30,966 nt of DNA from positions 1-30,966 of the forward strand of contig CABUUD010000013.1 in NCBI GenBank assembly GCA_902494585.1, given 5' to 3'. The DNA comes from an uncultured Collinsella sp. Lineage in GTDB: Bacteria; Actinomycetota; Coriobacteriia; Coriobacteriales; Coriobacteriaceae. Below, in pieces: positions 22,348 to 30,149 of the stretch (positions within the stretch are counted from its first letter, which is position 1; each line of letters begins with the position of its first letter). The notes under the pieces were generated by a model, which worked only from the letters and a program-made list of their open reading frames with translations, made no database searches and was not told the DNA's origin. The translations under genes were made by a program, and so were the position numbers.

Positions 22348-24423
22348 CTATTTGGCGCGGCCCTCCTCATAGCGCTCGACCAGCTTGGCCTGAACGTCAT
22401 AAGGCACCTGCTCATAGCCTGCGGGCTTCATGGTAAAGTCGCCCGTGCCGCGCGTGATAGAGCGCAGACGAGTCGAGTAATCCGTCAACTCGGCGAGAGG
22501 CGCCTGTGCGATGACCACGGTGTCGCCGCGCTCATCGGTCTCCATGCCCGTCACGCGACCGCGCGATGCCGAGATGTCGCCCATCACGGCGCCGGCGTAG
22601 CTCTCGGGGATAGTCACCGTGATTTCCTCGATGGGCTCCAGCACCACCGGGTCGGCATCGGCGCATGCCTTGCGCAGGCCGATGCGAGCCGCCGCGCGAA
22701 ACGCCATCTCGTTGGAGTCGACGCTGTGATACGACCCGTCGTACACAGCCACGCGAATGCCCGTGAGCGGGTAGCCGGCAATGATGCCGTCCTTCATGGT
22801 CTCCTGGACACCCTTGTCCACGGCGGGAATCAGCGAGCGCGGAATGCGGCCGCCCACGACCTCATCCACAAACTCGTAGCCGTCGCTCGTGCCGTCGGGC
22901 CCAATGAGCGGCTCAACGCGCAGCCAGCAGTCGCCATACTGACCGGCGCCACCGGTCTGCTTCTTGTGGCGGCCCTGAGCGCTCGCCGTGCGGCGGATGG
23001 TCTCGCGATACGGGATGCGGATCGGCACGCTCTTGGCAGCGACCTTGGTGCGGTCCTCCAGACGGTTGAGCAGCACCGAAACCTGCGCCTCACCAACGGC
23101 GGAGATAATGGTCTGGCCGGTCTCCTCGTCGCGGTCGATGCTCATGGTCGGATCGGCCTTGCAGGCCTTCTCGATAAACGTGTAGAGCTTCTCTTCGTCG
23201 CCGCGATTCTCGGCCTCGATGGCAATGCGGTACTGCGAGTTGGGGAACTTAAACGCCGCAGCCTCGACCTTGCCGGTAATCGAGAGCGTATCGCCCGTCT
23301 CGGCCGCCAGCTTGGGTGCCACGATAATGTCGCCGGCATAGGCGTGACCGACCTCGGTCATGTCGCGGCCGCACATCACATACAGGTGAGCCAGACGGTC
23401 GCCCTTGCGCGTGCGGGCGTTGACCAGCTCAAGGCCCGGCTCAAGCGTGCCCGTCAGGACCTTGATAAAGCTGATGCGACCCTGCTGCGGATCGGCCAGG
23501 GTCTTAAACACAAACGCCACCGGACGATCATCGTCGCTCGAAATCTTGAGCGAATCGCCGTCGATGAGCGGCATCTCGCCGTAGTCCGTCGGCGCCGGGA
23601 AATACGTGGCGATGTCGTCCATCAGCGAGTTGACGCCCTGCTCCTTAATGCAATCGCCCGCAAAAACCGGCACAAAGATGCGCTCGGCGATCGCCTTCGA
23701 CAGCAGGCCTTCAAGCTCCTCCTGCGTCAGCGTCTCCTCGCCTTCCAGGTACTTCATCATCAGTTCGTCGTCAGCCTCGGCCACCAGCTCGCACAGATGG
23801 TCATGGGCCTCCTCGGCCTGGGCACGATACTCCTCGGGAATCTCCGACTCAACGGCTTCGGCACCGTTGCAATGGCGCGCCTTCATGCGCACCAGGTCGA
23901 TGATGCCATCAAAGTCCTCGCCCTCGCCCCAGGGAAGGGTCACGGCGCCCAGTCGCGTGCCAAAGCGCTCCTGCAGCAGGTCCATCGTGGTCGCAAAGCT
24001 GGCCTCGGAGCGCGACAGGCGGTTTACGAACACCGCACGCGCCAAGCGCAGGTCCTCGGCGGCATACCAGAGCTTAACCGTCGTAGGCTGTGGGCCGGCC
24101 TCGGCGTCGACCACAAACAGAGCCGTCTCGCAGACGCTCATCGCGGCAAAGGCGTCGCCGATAAAATCGGGGTAGCACGGGGCATCGAGCACATTGATGC
24201 GCGCGCCCTTCCAGTCGATCGGCGCGATGGTCGTCGAGATGGAGAATGAACGCTTGACCTCTTCAGGGTCATAGTCGAGTGTAGGCTTGGTGCCGTCGTG
24301 GCCGCCCAGGCGGGCGGTCTTGCCGGAAAGGTGGAGCATGGCCTCGGCGAGTGAGGTCTTGCCCACCCCGCCTTGGCCTACGAGCACCACGTTCCTTACG
24401 TTACCGGTCTTGGGAGCACCCAT
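22348..24423 (-). CDS. EF-G-like translation factor paralogue (FusA2 type)
   Basis: A 691-residue protein with the domain order of elongation factor G: a GTPase domain (1-~275), a beta-barrel domain (~300-385), then domains III-V with RETIRRTASAQGRHKKQTGGAGQYGD and the C-terminal GDISASRGRVTGME. G1 is GQGGVGKTSL (16-25). G3 reads DAPCYPDF (80-87) instead of DTPGHVDF, so the catalytic His is Tyr84 and Gly is Cys. G4 reads NRLS (134-137) instead of NKMD. It is therefore not the housekeeping EF-G, and GTP specificity or hydrolysis may be changed. The start at 24423 has AAGGAGG upstream. The function of such paralogues is not settled. Confidence 0.92.
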   Translation of the reverse strand: MGAPKTGNVRNVVLVGQGGVGKTSLAEAMLHLSGKTARLGGHDGTKPTLDYDPEEVKRSFSISTTIAPIDWKGARINVLDAPCYPDFIGDAFAAMSVCETALFVVDAEAGPQPTTVKLWYAAEDLRLARAVFVNRLSRSEASFATTMDLLQERFGTRLGAVTLPWGEGEDFDGIIDLVRMKARHCNGAEAVESEIPEEYRAQAEEAHDHLCELVAEADDELMMKYLEGEETLTQEELEGLLSKAIAERIFVPVFAGDCIKEQGVNSLMDDIATYFPAPTDYGEMPLIDGDSLKISSDDDRPVAFVFKTLADPQQGRISFIKVLTGTLEPGLELVNARTRKGDRLAHLYVMCGRDMTEVGHAYAGDIIVAPKLAAETGDTLSITGKVEAAAFKFPNSQYRIAIEAENRGDEEKLYTFIEKACKADPTMSIDRDEETGQTIISAVGEAQVSVLLNRLEDRTKVAAKSVPIRIPYRETIRRTASAQGRHKKQTGGAGQYGDCWLRVEPLIGPDGTSDGYEFVDEVVGGRIPRSLIPAVDKGVQETMKDGIIAGYPLTGIRVAVYDGSYHSVDSNEMAFRAAARIGLRKACADADPVVLEPIEEITVTIPESYAGAVMGDISASRGRVTGMETDERGDTVVIAQAPLAELTDYSTRLRSITRGTGDFTMKPAGYEQVPYDVQAKLVERYEEGRAK

Positions 24424-24660
24424 GATGACCTCCTTGCAGGGCCGCGCGCAATGCGCGACGCCAACGGGGAGAGTTCGCGGTCGGTGCCGTCCCGGGAGCA
24501 GCATGGTCGGCAGCCGAGCCGACTCACCCTCCAAATGTCCTATGCCACCACCCTACCCTCACGGGCGACCGTCCATGCACACCTTTCGGCGCACGTATGA
24601 ATACAGGCGGCGAGAGGACAGAGTAAGTATGCCAGGCGATTATTAAACCCCATCGATACA

Positions 24661-24699
24661 AATAAAAGCCGCCGCAGACCATAAGACCTGCGGCGGCTT
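24661..24699 (-). terminator. Terminator of the amino-acid ABC importer operon
   Basis: AAGCCGCCGCAG (24666-24677) pairs perfectly with CTGCGGCGGCTT (24688-24699), and on the minus strand the stem ends in TTTTATTT. It is 22 bp after the ATPase stop. Confidence 0.85.
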
Positions 24700-24720
24700 C
24701 TTCTCAATACATAGATGAGC

Positions 24721-25485
24721 CTAGCCCTCGATACGGCTCAAGAACTCACGGGTACGTTGCTCACGCGGATGATCGATAACCTGCTCGGCCGGGCCCTCCT
24801 CGACAATGCGACCGCCGTCCATAAAGACCACGCGATCGGCAACGTCGCGCGCGAACTGCATCGCATGGGTCACGATCACCATCGTCATATTCTGCGCTGC
24901 CAGGTCTTTAATGACACGCAGTACCTCGGCCGTTAGCTCGGGATCGAGCGCCGAGGTCGGCTCGTCAAAGAATAAGATCTCCGGGTCGAGCGCCAAGGCG
25001 CGGGCGATACTCACACGCTGTTGCTGACCGCCCGAAAGCTCACACGGCACCTTGTTCTCGTTGCCCGTAAGCCCCATCTGCGCGATCAACTCACGCGCAC
25101 GCGCTTCGGCCTGCTCGCGCGGACGCTTGAGTACGCGAATCGGAGCATCGGTGATGTTTTTCATCACCGTATAGTGCGGAAACAGATTGTAGTTCTGAAA
25201 CACCAGGCCAAATCGCGAACGCGCCCGCTTGGGCACGTCGCCTTTCGCATATACCGCACCCGACCCCGCGTCCGTCGCAACGGCAAGGTCGCCAAACGAG
25301 AGCGAGCCTCCGTCAAGTGTCTCGAGCAGTGTGGCACAGCGCAGAAGTGTGGACTTACCGCCGCCTGAAGGCCCGATAATCGCTACGACCTCGCCACGCT
25401 TTACCTCGAGCGAGATATCCTTGAGCACCTCATTGCCACCAAACGCCTTGCGCGCGTTCGATATTTTCATTACCGTTCCGGACAC
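24721..25485 (-). CDS. Polar amino-acid ABC transporter ATP-binding protein (GlnQ-like)
   Basis: A 254-residue ATPase. Walker A is GPSGGGKS (38-45), the Q-loop is LVFQNYNLFPH, the signature is LSGGQQQR, Walker B is ILFFDEPTSALD and the H-loop is IVTHAM. All catalytic residues are intact. The Q-loop context FQNYNLFPHYTV is typical of polar amino-acid uptake systems. I choose the GTG at 25485 because GGAGG lies five bases upstream; that GGAGG overlaps the ATG at 25497 that would otherwise be the start. It is the last gene of the operon, separated from the permease gene by hairpin element III. Confidence 0.95.
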   Translation of the reverse strand: MSGTVMKISNARKAFGGNEVLKDISLEVKRGEVVAIIGPSGGGKSTLLRCATLLETLDGGSLSFGDLAVATDAGSGAVYAKGDVPKRARSRFGLVFQNYNLFPHYTVMKNITDAPIRVLKRPREQAEARARELIAQMGLTGNENKVPCELSGGQQQRVSIARALALDPEILFFDEPTSALDPELTAEVLRVIKDLAAQNMTMVIVTHAMQFARDVADRVVFMDGGRIVEEGPAEQVIDHPREQRTREFLSRIEG

Positions 25486-25516
25486 GGGAACCTCCATGTG
25501 TTTAAAAAGTCAGCGA

Positions 25517-25653
25517 GCGTGTGACTGGAGAGACAATGTGCTCCGAAAGAGGAGCGCCGCGTACTTCTGTACGCAAGCGACGGCTTGAGGAGCAGATTGG
25601 CCGTCAGGCACGCGCGCAGCGTCGAGCAGTCCGCCGTTCGCTAGAACGGCGGA
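25517..25653. repeat. Composite hairpin element III between permease and ATPase genes
   Basis: H1 (25517-25616) is a long imperfect hairpin with the tip GCGTAC/GTACGC around TTCT; the outer arms carry CAATGTGCTCC and its near complement GAGCAGATTGG. The linker CAGCGTCGAGCA then leads to H2 (25630-25653), a perfect 10-bp stem. Linker and H2 match element I. It starts five bases after the permease stop on the minus strand. Confidence 0.7.
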
Positions 25654-25658
25654 ACGAT

Positions 25659-26312
25659 CTAGTCATGGTAGTAATCCAATTTTGTCTCGGCGGCGCCCAG
25701 CAGCATCTCGACGACGAAGTTAAAGACCCAGTAAATCAGCGCCGCGATCGCAAACGGCACCATGCTCACCTGCGAGGCGACCAGCGCCTTAGCCGTCGAG
25801 AACATCTCCCCCACGCCGATGGCAAACGCCAGCGACGTGTCTTTGACCAGCGTGATGATCTCGTTGCCCATCGCCGGCAAAATGCGTTTGGCAACCTGCG
25901 GCATCACGATGTACAAAAACGTCTGCAGGCGCGAGTAGCCCAGCACCTCGGCGGCCTCATATTGACCGCGCGGAATCGACTGCAGGCCCGAGCGATAGAT
26001 CTCGGCAAAGTAGCCGGCGTAGTTGATGATGAACGCCACAACGCACGCCGTCCACTTGGAATCGGGCGTGAGCGAGATACCGAACACGTAGTACGGGGCA
26101 AAGTAGATGGCAAACATCTGCAGCATGAGCGGCGTACCGCGCATCACCGAAATATAGATGCGCGCAATCCAACGCAGCGGCGCGACCTTGCTCATGCGCA
26201 TAAACGCCACGGGGATCCCCAGAGGAATCGACCCGAGCAGCGTCAGTACAAACAGCTGCAAACTGACCAAGAATCCCTGGCCAAGCATCTGCATCATGAC
26301 CTGAATAGACAA
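25659..26312 (-). CDS. Polar amino-acid ABC transporter permease
   Basis: A 217-residue membrane protein of the HisM/GlnP type with four or five helices. It has the TM1 region FLVSLQLFVLTLLGSIPLGI and RGTPLMLQ, then the EAA loop EAAEVLGYSRLQTFLYIVMPQ that docks on the ATPase. VKDTSLAFAIGVGEM is also typical of the family. One permease gene suggests a homodimer. The start is uncertain: TTG at 26312 with AGAGAG upstream, or ATG at 26297 or 26294. It lies between hairpin elements IV and III. Confidence 0.94.
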   Translation of the reverse strand: MSIQVMMQMLGQGFLVSLQLFVLTLLGSIPLGIPVAFMRMSKVAPLRWIARIYISVMRGTPLMLQMFAIYFAPYYVFGISLTPDSKWTACVVAFIINYAGYFAEIYRSGLQSIPRGQYEAAEVLGYSRLQTFLYIVMPQVAKRILPAMGNEIITLVKDTSLAFAIGVGEMFSTAKALVASQVSMVPFAIAALIYWVFNFVVEMLLGAAETKLDYYHD

Positions 26313-26354
26313 CCCAAGCTCTCTTTCACAGTAACAGAACAGCAGGTGTTAATT

Positions 26355-26457
26355 GAAATAGGCACAGTGCCCAAGATTGCGAGCGACAAGCCCGACGAAG
26401 CGTACTTTGGTACGCGAGGAGGGTTGGAGCCGCAAGGTTGGGTGCTGTGGCTATTTC
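26355..26457. repeat. Long hairpin element IV between binding-protein and permease genes
   Basis: The arms run from GAAATAGGCACAGTGCCCAA (26355-26374) to its near complement ending at 26457 (GGGTGCTGTGGCTATTTC), with pairing to the tip GCGTAC/GTACGC around TTTG (26399-26415). About 50 nt pair on each side with mismatches. The 5' side on the minus strand overlaps the binding-protein stop codon. It has the form of H1 in elements I-III but lacks H2. Confidence 0.75.
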
Positions 26458-27311
26458 AAAACCCAGTTGTCGAAGGATAGACCGTAGCTCGTATACTTGT
26501 CACACAGGTCCTTAACCGTGCCATCCTCGTAGAGTGCCTTGAGCGACTCGGTCACGGCGTCGGCCGACTTGGTGTCGCCCTTCTTAAAGCCAACGGCGTA
26601 GTGCTCGCTGGACAGCGGCTCATCAAGCTGCGTATAGGCATCGGGCTTGGCGGCAAGCTGATACTGAGCGATCGAGAGGTCACAGGCGACGGCATCGACC
26701 GCACCACTCTCGAGCTGCATAAACGCCGTGTTGTACTCACCGATGCTATCGAGCGTGGCAAACGTCGCGGCCAAATCCTTCTGGTCGCCCTCGAGCACAT
26801 CCTGTGCAGCGGAATCAGTCTGGGTAATCACGGTCTTGCCGGCAAGATCGTCCCAGCTCTTGATGCCTGCATCCTTCTTTACCACCAGCACCTGCTCGTT
26901 GAGCATGTACGGCTCGGAGAACGTGTAGTCGTCCTCGCGGCCCTCCATGGTAAAGCCGTTCCAGATGCAGTTGATGGCGCCCGAGTTGAGCAGCGTATCC
27001 TTGGCGTCCCAGTCGATGGCCTCGTATTTGACCTCCCAGCCCTGCTTATCGGCAACAGCCTTGGCCAAATCGAGATCATAGCCGGTGTACTCGCCATCGT
27101 CGCCCACAAAGCCGTACGGAGGGTAGGACTTATCAAAGCCCACCACGAGCTTCTTGGACTCCGCAGCGCCCTTCACATCCTTGGCCGCGGCAGAGCCAGC
27201 AGCGGAGCCCTTGCCGGCACCACCGCCGCAACCGACAAGACCAAGGCCAAGCACCGTGGCGAGCGAGCCGGCTAGACCAACAAACTGACGACGAGACATA
27301 TCGGTGTTCAT
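26451..27311 (-). CDS. Amino-acid ABC transporter substrate-binding lipoprotein
   Basis: A 286-residue binding protein of the SBP_bac_3 family. The N-terminus has a twin-arginine-like motif (SRRQFVG, R7-R8), a hydrophobic core and the lipobox LVGC with C28 as lipidation site, then a Gly/Ala/Ser linker. The mature domain starts KKLVVGFDKSYPPYGFVGDDGEYTGYDLDLAKAV, the family signature, with NGFTMEGREDDYTFSEPY and TQTDSAAQDVL later. The Tyr and Phe residues and the acid at the pocket entrance fit a polar amino acid, but not which one. The start at 27311 has AAGGGGGG upstream. It is the first gene of the operon. Confidence 0.95.
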   Translation of the reverse strand: MNTDMSRRQFVGLAGSLATVLGLGLVGCGGGAGKGSAAGSAAAKDVKGAAESKKLVVGFDKSYPPYGFVGDDGEYTGYDLDLAKAVADKQGWEVKYEAIDWDAKDTLLNSGAINCIWNGFTMEGREDDYTFSEPYMLNEQVLVVKKDAGIKSWDDLAGKTVITQTDSAAQDVLEGDQKDLAATFATLDSIGEYNTAFMQLESGAVDAVACDLSIAQYQLAAKPDAYTQLDEPLSSEHYAVGFKKGDTKSADAVTESLKALYEDGTVKDLCDKYTSYGLSFDNWVLK

Positions 27312-27329
27312 GGTATCCCCCCTTGATGG

Positions 27330-27396
27330 CACTTTAGTTAAGTAAAGTGAGTCATGTAACGTTCAGAATCATACACTTTAGTGAGATGGAGTACAA
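27330..27396 (-). promoter_or_regulatory. Promoter and palindromic operators of the amino-acid importer operon
   Basis: On the minus strand -35 TTGTAC (27396-27391), a 17-bp spacer and -10 TATGAT (27373-27368) form a near-ideal promoter. CACTTTAGTG (27374-27383) fills the spacer next to the -10. CACTTTA-6 bp-TAAAGTG (27330-27349) lies just after the expected transcription start. The shared half-site CACTTTA points to repression by one regulator, which is unknown. Confidence 0.65.
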
Positions 27397-27404
27397 GGGA
27401 GGGA

Positions 27405-27541
27405 TTGCCCGCCGGGTGCCGGGGCAGGGGTTAAGTTTGCTGCTCTACAGTCCTGCTCACGACGGAGAGCACATTAAGTGCTCTCCTGTTCGTGCGGAAC
27501 TCGCGACAAACTTAACCCCTGCCCCGGCACCCGGCGGGCAA
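27405..27541. repeat. 137-bp element with 35-bp perfect inverted arms
   Basis: The arm at 27405-27439 is an exact reverse complement of 27507-27541; it contains GCCGGGTGCCGGGGCAGGGG. The 67-bp centre holds a second perfect stem, GGAGAGCAC with GTGCTCTCC around ATTAA (27464-27486). No ORF is inside. It sits between the divergent binding-protein and rlmD genes, directly upstream of the importer promoter. It looks like a small non-autonomous mobile or REP-like element. Confidence 0.85.
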
Positions 27542-27605
27542 ACGTCGTTGAGCTTATCACTGACAGGAAATAGCCGCTTGCATATCGTCCGCTGGCTTGG
27601 CACGG

Positions 27606-27637
27606 TACAATGCTTGCAGCTTTTAATTCATGAATTA
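27606..27637 (+). promoter_or_regulatory. Possible rlmD promoter with a 14-bp palindrome
   Basis: TACAAT (27606-27611) is a good -10 without a clear -35. The perfect palindrome TAATTCATGAATTA (27624-27637) begins near the expected transcription start and could be an operator. Confidence 0.35.
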
Positions 27638-27649
27638 GTGGAGTTATTG

Positions 27650-29098
27650 ATGGCAGAATCTCGTGCGGAGCGTAAGGCTCGTCGTGCTTTGATCGAGGCG
27701 GCTGAGGGGTCGGAGGAGAGAAAATCTTCTAAGAAATCCAAGTCGTCCCAGGATGCAAAGGGTAAGTCGGCCAAGGGCAGGGCTAAGGCCAAGCGTCCCG
27801 GCTCTCGTCGGAACGAAGATAAGGCATCTCAGAATCGCTCCAAGCGCTCGCATAAAGATCGGGTTTCGTCTGCGCGTAAGGCTGTGGACCCCAAGTCTCC
27901 TTGTTCCATCATGAAAGCTTGCGGTGGGTGCACGGCGCTCAATCGTCCTTATAAGAAGCAGCTGGCGGCCAAGCAGGCTGCTATGGAGGAGCTTTTTGCT
28001 GCTCTTTGCGAGCGCGAGGGTATTAGCGTCGACCCCATTCGCGGTATGGGCGTCACCCTGGGCGACCCGGGTAAATATCCTGCGCCGCGCGGGTTTCGCC
28101 ATAAGGCCGCCACTCCCTTTGCCCCCGGTAAAGAGGGCGCTGTCCGCTGCGGCTTTTTTGAACGTGGCACGCACAGAATCGTTGCTGTTCCTGAATGCCC
28201 CGTCGAGGCACCGGGCGCCCGACAGATCCTCAACGGCATCGCGCGTGAGGCTGAGCGCCTGCGCATTCCCGCCTTTAACGAGGACAAGCATCTCGGACTG
28301 CTTCGCTATGCCGTCGTTCGCTGCGGCTGGCGCACCGACCAGATCATGGTCACCCTCGTGACCGCCCAGCGCGACCTGCCGCATGCGCAGGAGTTCTTTG
28401 AGGCCGTCACGGCACTCGATCCGCGCATCGTCACCGTCGCCCAAAACATCAACGGACGTCCCGGCAACGCCATCCTCGGCGAGGAAACCCGCATTGTATA
28501 TGGCGCCGAATGCATGCGCGACCAGCTACTCGGCTGCGAGTTCGACATCTCCCCTACCGCGTTCTACCAGACCAACCCGCAGCAGACCGAATTGCTCTAT
28601 CAGCTCGCTATCGACGGCATGGACCTGCGCCAGGGCGATGTGCTTATGGATGCCTACTGCGGCAGCGGCACCATCGGTCTTTGCGCAGCTAAAGATGCCC
28701 AGAGCAAGGGCATCGGCATCATGCTGCTCGGCGTGGAGCGCAACCCGGCGGGCATTGCCGACGCGCGCCGCAATGCCGAGCTCAACGGTCTTACCCGCAG
28801 CGCCTGGTTTATGGCCGACGATGCCACCGATTACATCCTAGATGCCGCCGACAACAACGAGCGCGTCGACGTCCTTTCCATCGACCCGCCGCGCGCCGGC
28901 TCCACCCCCGAGTTCCTCGAAGCTGCCTGCGCACTTAAGCCGCGCCGCATCACCTATATCAGCTGCAACCCCGTAACTCAAGAGCGCGACCTGCATCAGC
29001 TCCTCGACGGAGGCTATCGCCTGCTCAAGATCACGCCCGTCGACATGTTCCCCCACACCGACCACACCGAAACCGTAGCGGTCCTCGAACGCCGCTAA
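27650..29098 (+). CDS. rlmD: 23S rRNA (uracil-5-)-methyltransferase, RlmD/RumA family
   Basis: A 482-residue RNA m5U methyltransferase. Residues 1-~82 are a Lys/Arg/Ser-rich basic extension with no TRAM domain pattern visible. The iron-sulfur cysteines are C85, C91 and C94 (CSIMKACGGC), with the fourth in VPECPVEAPG. The SAM motif is DAYCGSGTIGL, and the catalytic cysteine is in YISCNPVTQERDL. The ending DMFPHTDHTETVAVLERR is the family's usual one. The family methylates U1939 or nearby uridines of 23S rRNA, or U54 of tRNA; the exact site cannot be read here. The start at 27650 has GTGGAG upstream; the longer open frame covers the repeat at 27405. Confidence 0.93.
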   Translation: MAESRAERKARRALIEAAEGSEERKSSKKSKSSQDAKGKSAKGRAKAKRPGSRRNEDKASQNRSKRSHKDRVSSARKAVDPKSPCSIMKACGGCTALNRPYKKQLAAKQAAMEELFAALCEREGISVDPIRGMGVTLGDPGKYPAPRGFRHKAATPFAPGKEGAVRCGFFERGTHRIVAVPECPVEAPGARQILNGIAREAERLRIPAFNEDKHLGLLRYAVVRCGWRTDQIMVTLVTAQRDLPHAQEFFEAVTALDPRIVTVAQNINGRPGNAILGEETRIVYGAECMRDQLLGCEFDISPTAFYQTNPQQTELLYQLAIDGMDLRQGDVLMDAYCGSGTIGLCAAKDAQSKGIGIMLLGVERNPAGIADARRNAELNGLTRSAWFMADDATDYILDAADNNERVDVLSIDPPRAGSTPEFLEAACALKPRRITYISCNPVTQERDLHQLLDGGYRLLKITPVDMFPHTDHTETVAVLERR

Positions 29099-29111
29099 TT
29101 GTCCGGCACAA

Positions 29112-29144
29112 GAAGGGGGGCGGCCCGCCTGGACCGCCCCCTTC
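29112..29144. terminator. Bidirectional terminator between rlmD and the PHP gene
   Basis: GAAGGGGGGCGGCC pairs with GGACCGCCCCCTTC with one bulge, around a short loop. It lies between two convergent genes. Confidence 0.7.
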
Positions 29145-29159
29145 GCTTGGTTTATAAAC

Positions 29160-29984
29160 TCAGCTACATCCCTTGCGCAGGTCGCACACGCCGGCTGCAG
29201 CCATCTCGCGCAGCAGCGTCTCGCGGTCGCGCGTCACGATCAGGTCCAGCGGGAAGTGAATCTCGTCGAGCATCTTACGCGCCTGGTCGAGCTTGCCAAT
29301 CGCCATGCCAATATGTGCATCAGTCGAGACGCCAATTCCCACGCCCAGTTCGGCGCAGCGCTCGGCGATCTTGCGGCATACGTTCCAATGCTCGGCATCC
29401 GTGCCATGCTCAAGACTGTGGTTGTTGATCTCGATGATCTTGTGCTTGGCCTTGGCCGCCAACAGCACCTCATCGATATCAAAGGGAACACCGGCGCGAC
29501 CCGCGTGGCCCAGCATGAACACCTTGGGGTGCTCAAGGGCATTGATATACATCTCGGTCGTCTGGGCCAGCGTCGCGCCTTCAGCGAGCCGCGGATTATG
29601 CACGCTTGCCACCAAATAATCCAAATTGCGCGTAACCAAATCGAACAGCGAATGCGGGCGGCCGTACGAATCGCCGGCGATATTGAGCGTGACAGGAGTG
29701 TCCTCGCCAAACAGGCTTCCGTCCAGTGAAACGATATCGGCCTCGGCGCCACGCAGCACCAGCACGCCGCTCCAAATGCGCGGCCAGATATTCTGGTTGA
29801 TAAAGAACTGATAACTGCGCAGGTCATTAGGGCAAGCCGTAACCATAGAGCTCAGATGGTCGGCAGATCCGAGCACCTGCAGACCACGCTCTGCCGCCCA
29901 GTACACATTCTCCTCAATGGTCGAATATGCATGCGCAGAGAACATCGTATGGGTATGAATGTCACAAGAAAGCAGGTAGGGCAT
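29160..29984 (-). CDS. PHP-domain metal-dependent phosphoesterase (YcdX-like)
   Basis: A 274-residue PHP-fold hydrolase. The metal-binding motifs appear in order: CDIHTHTMFSAHAYS (residues 7-21), GSADH (39-43), RGAEADI, ASVHNP, MLGHAGRAG, EINNHS and GVSTDAHIG. All the His and Asp ligands of a trinuclear metal site seem present. The family includes YcdX-type phosphatases; the substrate is unknown. The start at 29984 has AAGGAG four bases upstream. The gene is upstream-separated from the aminotransferase gene by 165 bp that hold a possible promoter. Confidence 0.92.
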   Translation of the reverse strand: MPYLLSCDIHTHTMFSAHAYSTIEENVYWAAERGLQVLGSADHLSSMVTACPNDLRSYQFFINQNIWPRIWSGVLVLRGAEADIVSLDGSLFGEDTPVTLNIAGDSYGRPHSLFDLVTRNLDYLVASVHNPRLAEGATLAQTTEMYINALEHPKVFMLGHAGRAGVPFDIDEVLLAAKAKHKIIEINNHSLEHGTDAEHWNVCRKIAERCAELGVGIGVSTDAHIGMAIGKLDQARKMLDEIHFPLDLIVTRDRETLLREMAAAGVCDLRKGCS

Positions 29985-30021
29985 CGGGTCTCCTTATCTG
30001 GCATGGCCGTCGCTTATATTC

Positions 30022-30051
30022 ATTGTACGCATAGCCTTCGATAGTCGTAAA
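30022..30051 (-). promoter_or_regulatory. Probable promoter of the PHP gene
   Basis: On the minus strand TTTACG (30051-30046), an 18-bp spacer and TACAAT (30027-30022) lie 37 bp upstream of the start codon. Confidence 0.5.
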
Positions 30052-30084
30052 ACCACTCCATCCCAACGACACAACGTCCATGAC

Positions 30085-30115
30085 AACGGGGTCCGGCTTA
30101 ACACCAAACCCCGTT
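30085..30115 (-). terminator. Weak terminator-like hairpin after the aminotransferase gene
   Basis: AACGGGG pairs with CCCCGTT around a 17-nt loop, 35 bp after the stop. There is no U run, so its strength is doubtful. Confidence 0.35.
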
Positions 30116-30149
30116 TCACGTAAAACATTGTAGGCAGAGCGCTTTACTT

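Noticed and set aside
22312..24249. Plus-strand open frame of 645 codons over the EF-G-like gene
   Set aside because: Antisense shadow caused by GC-rich codon use; no ribosome site and no domain.
25569..25600. tRNA-like fold inside element III
   Set aside because: The stems are one long hairpin without a cloverleaf, T-loop or CCA-end pattern.
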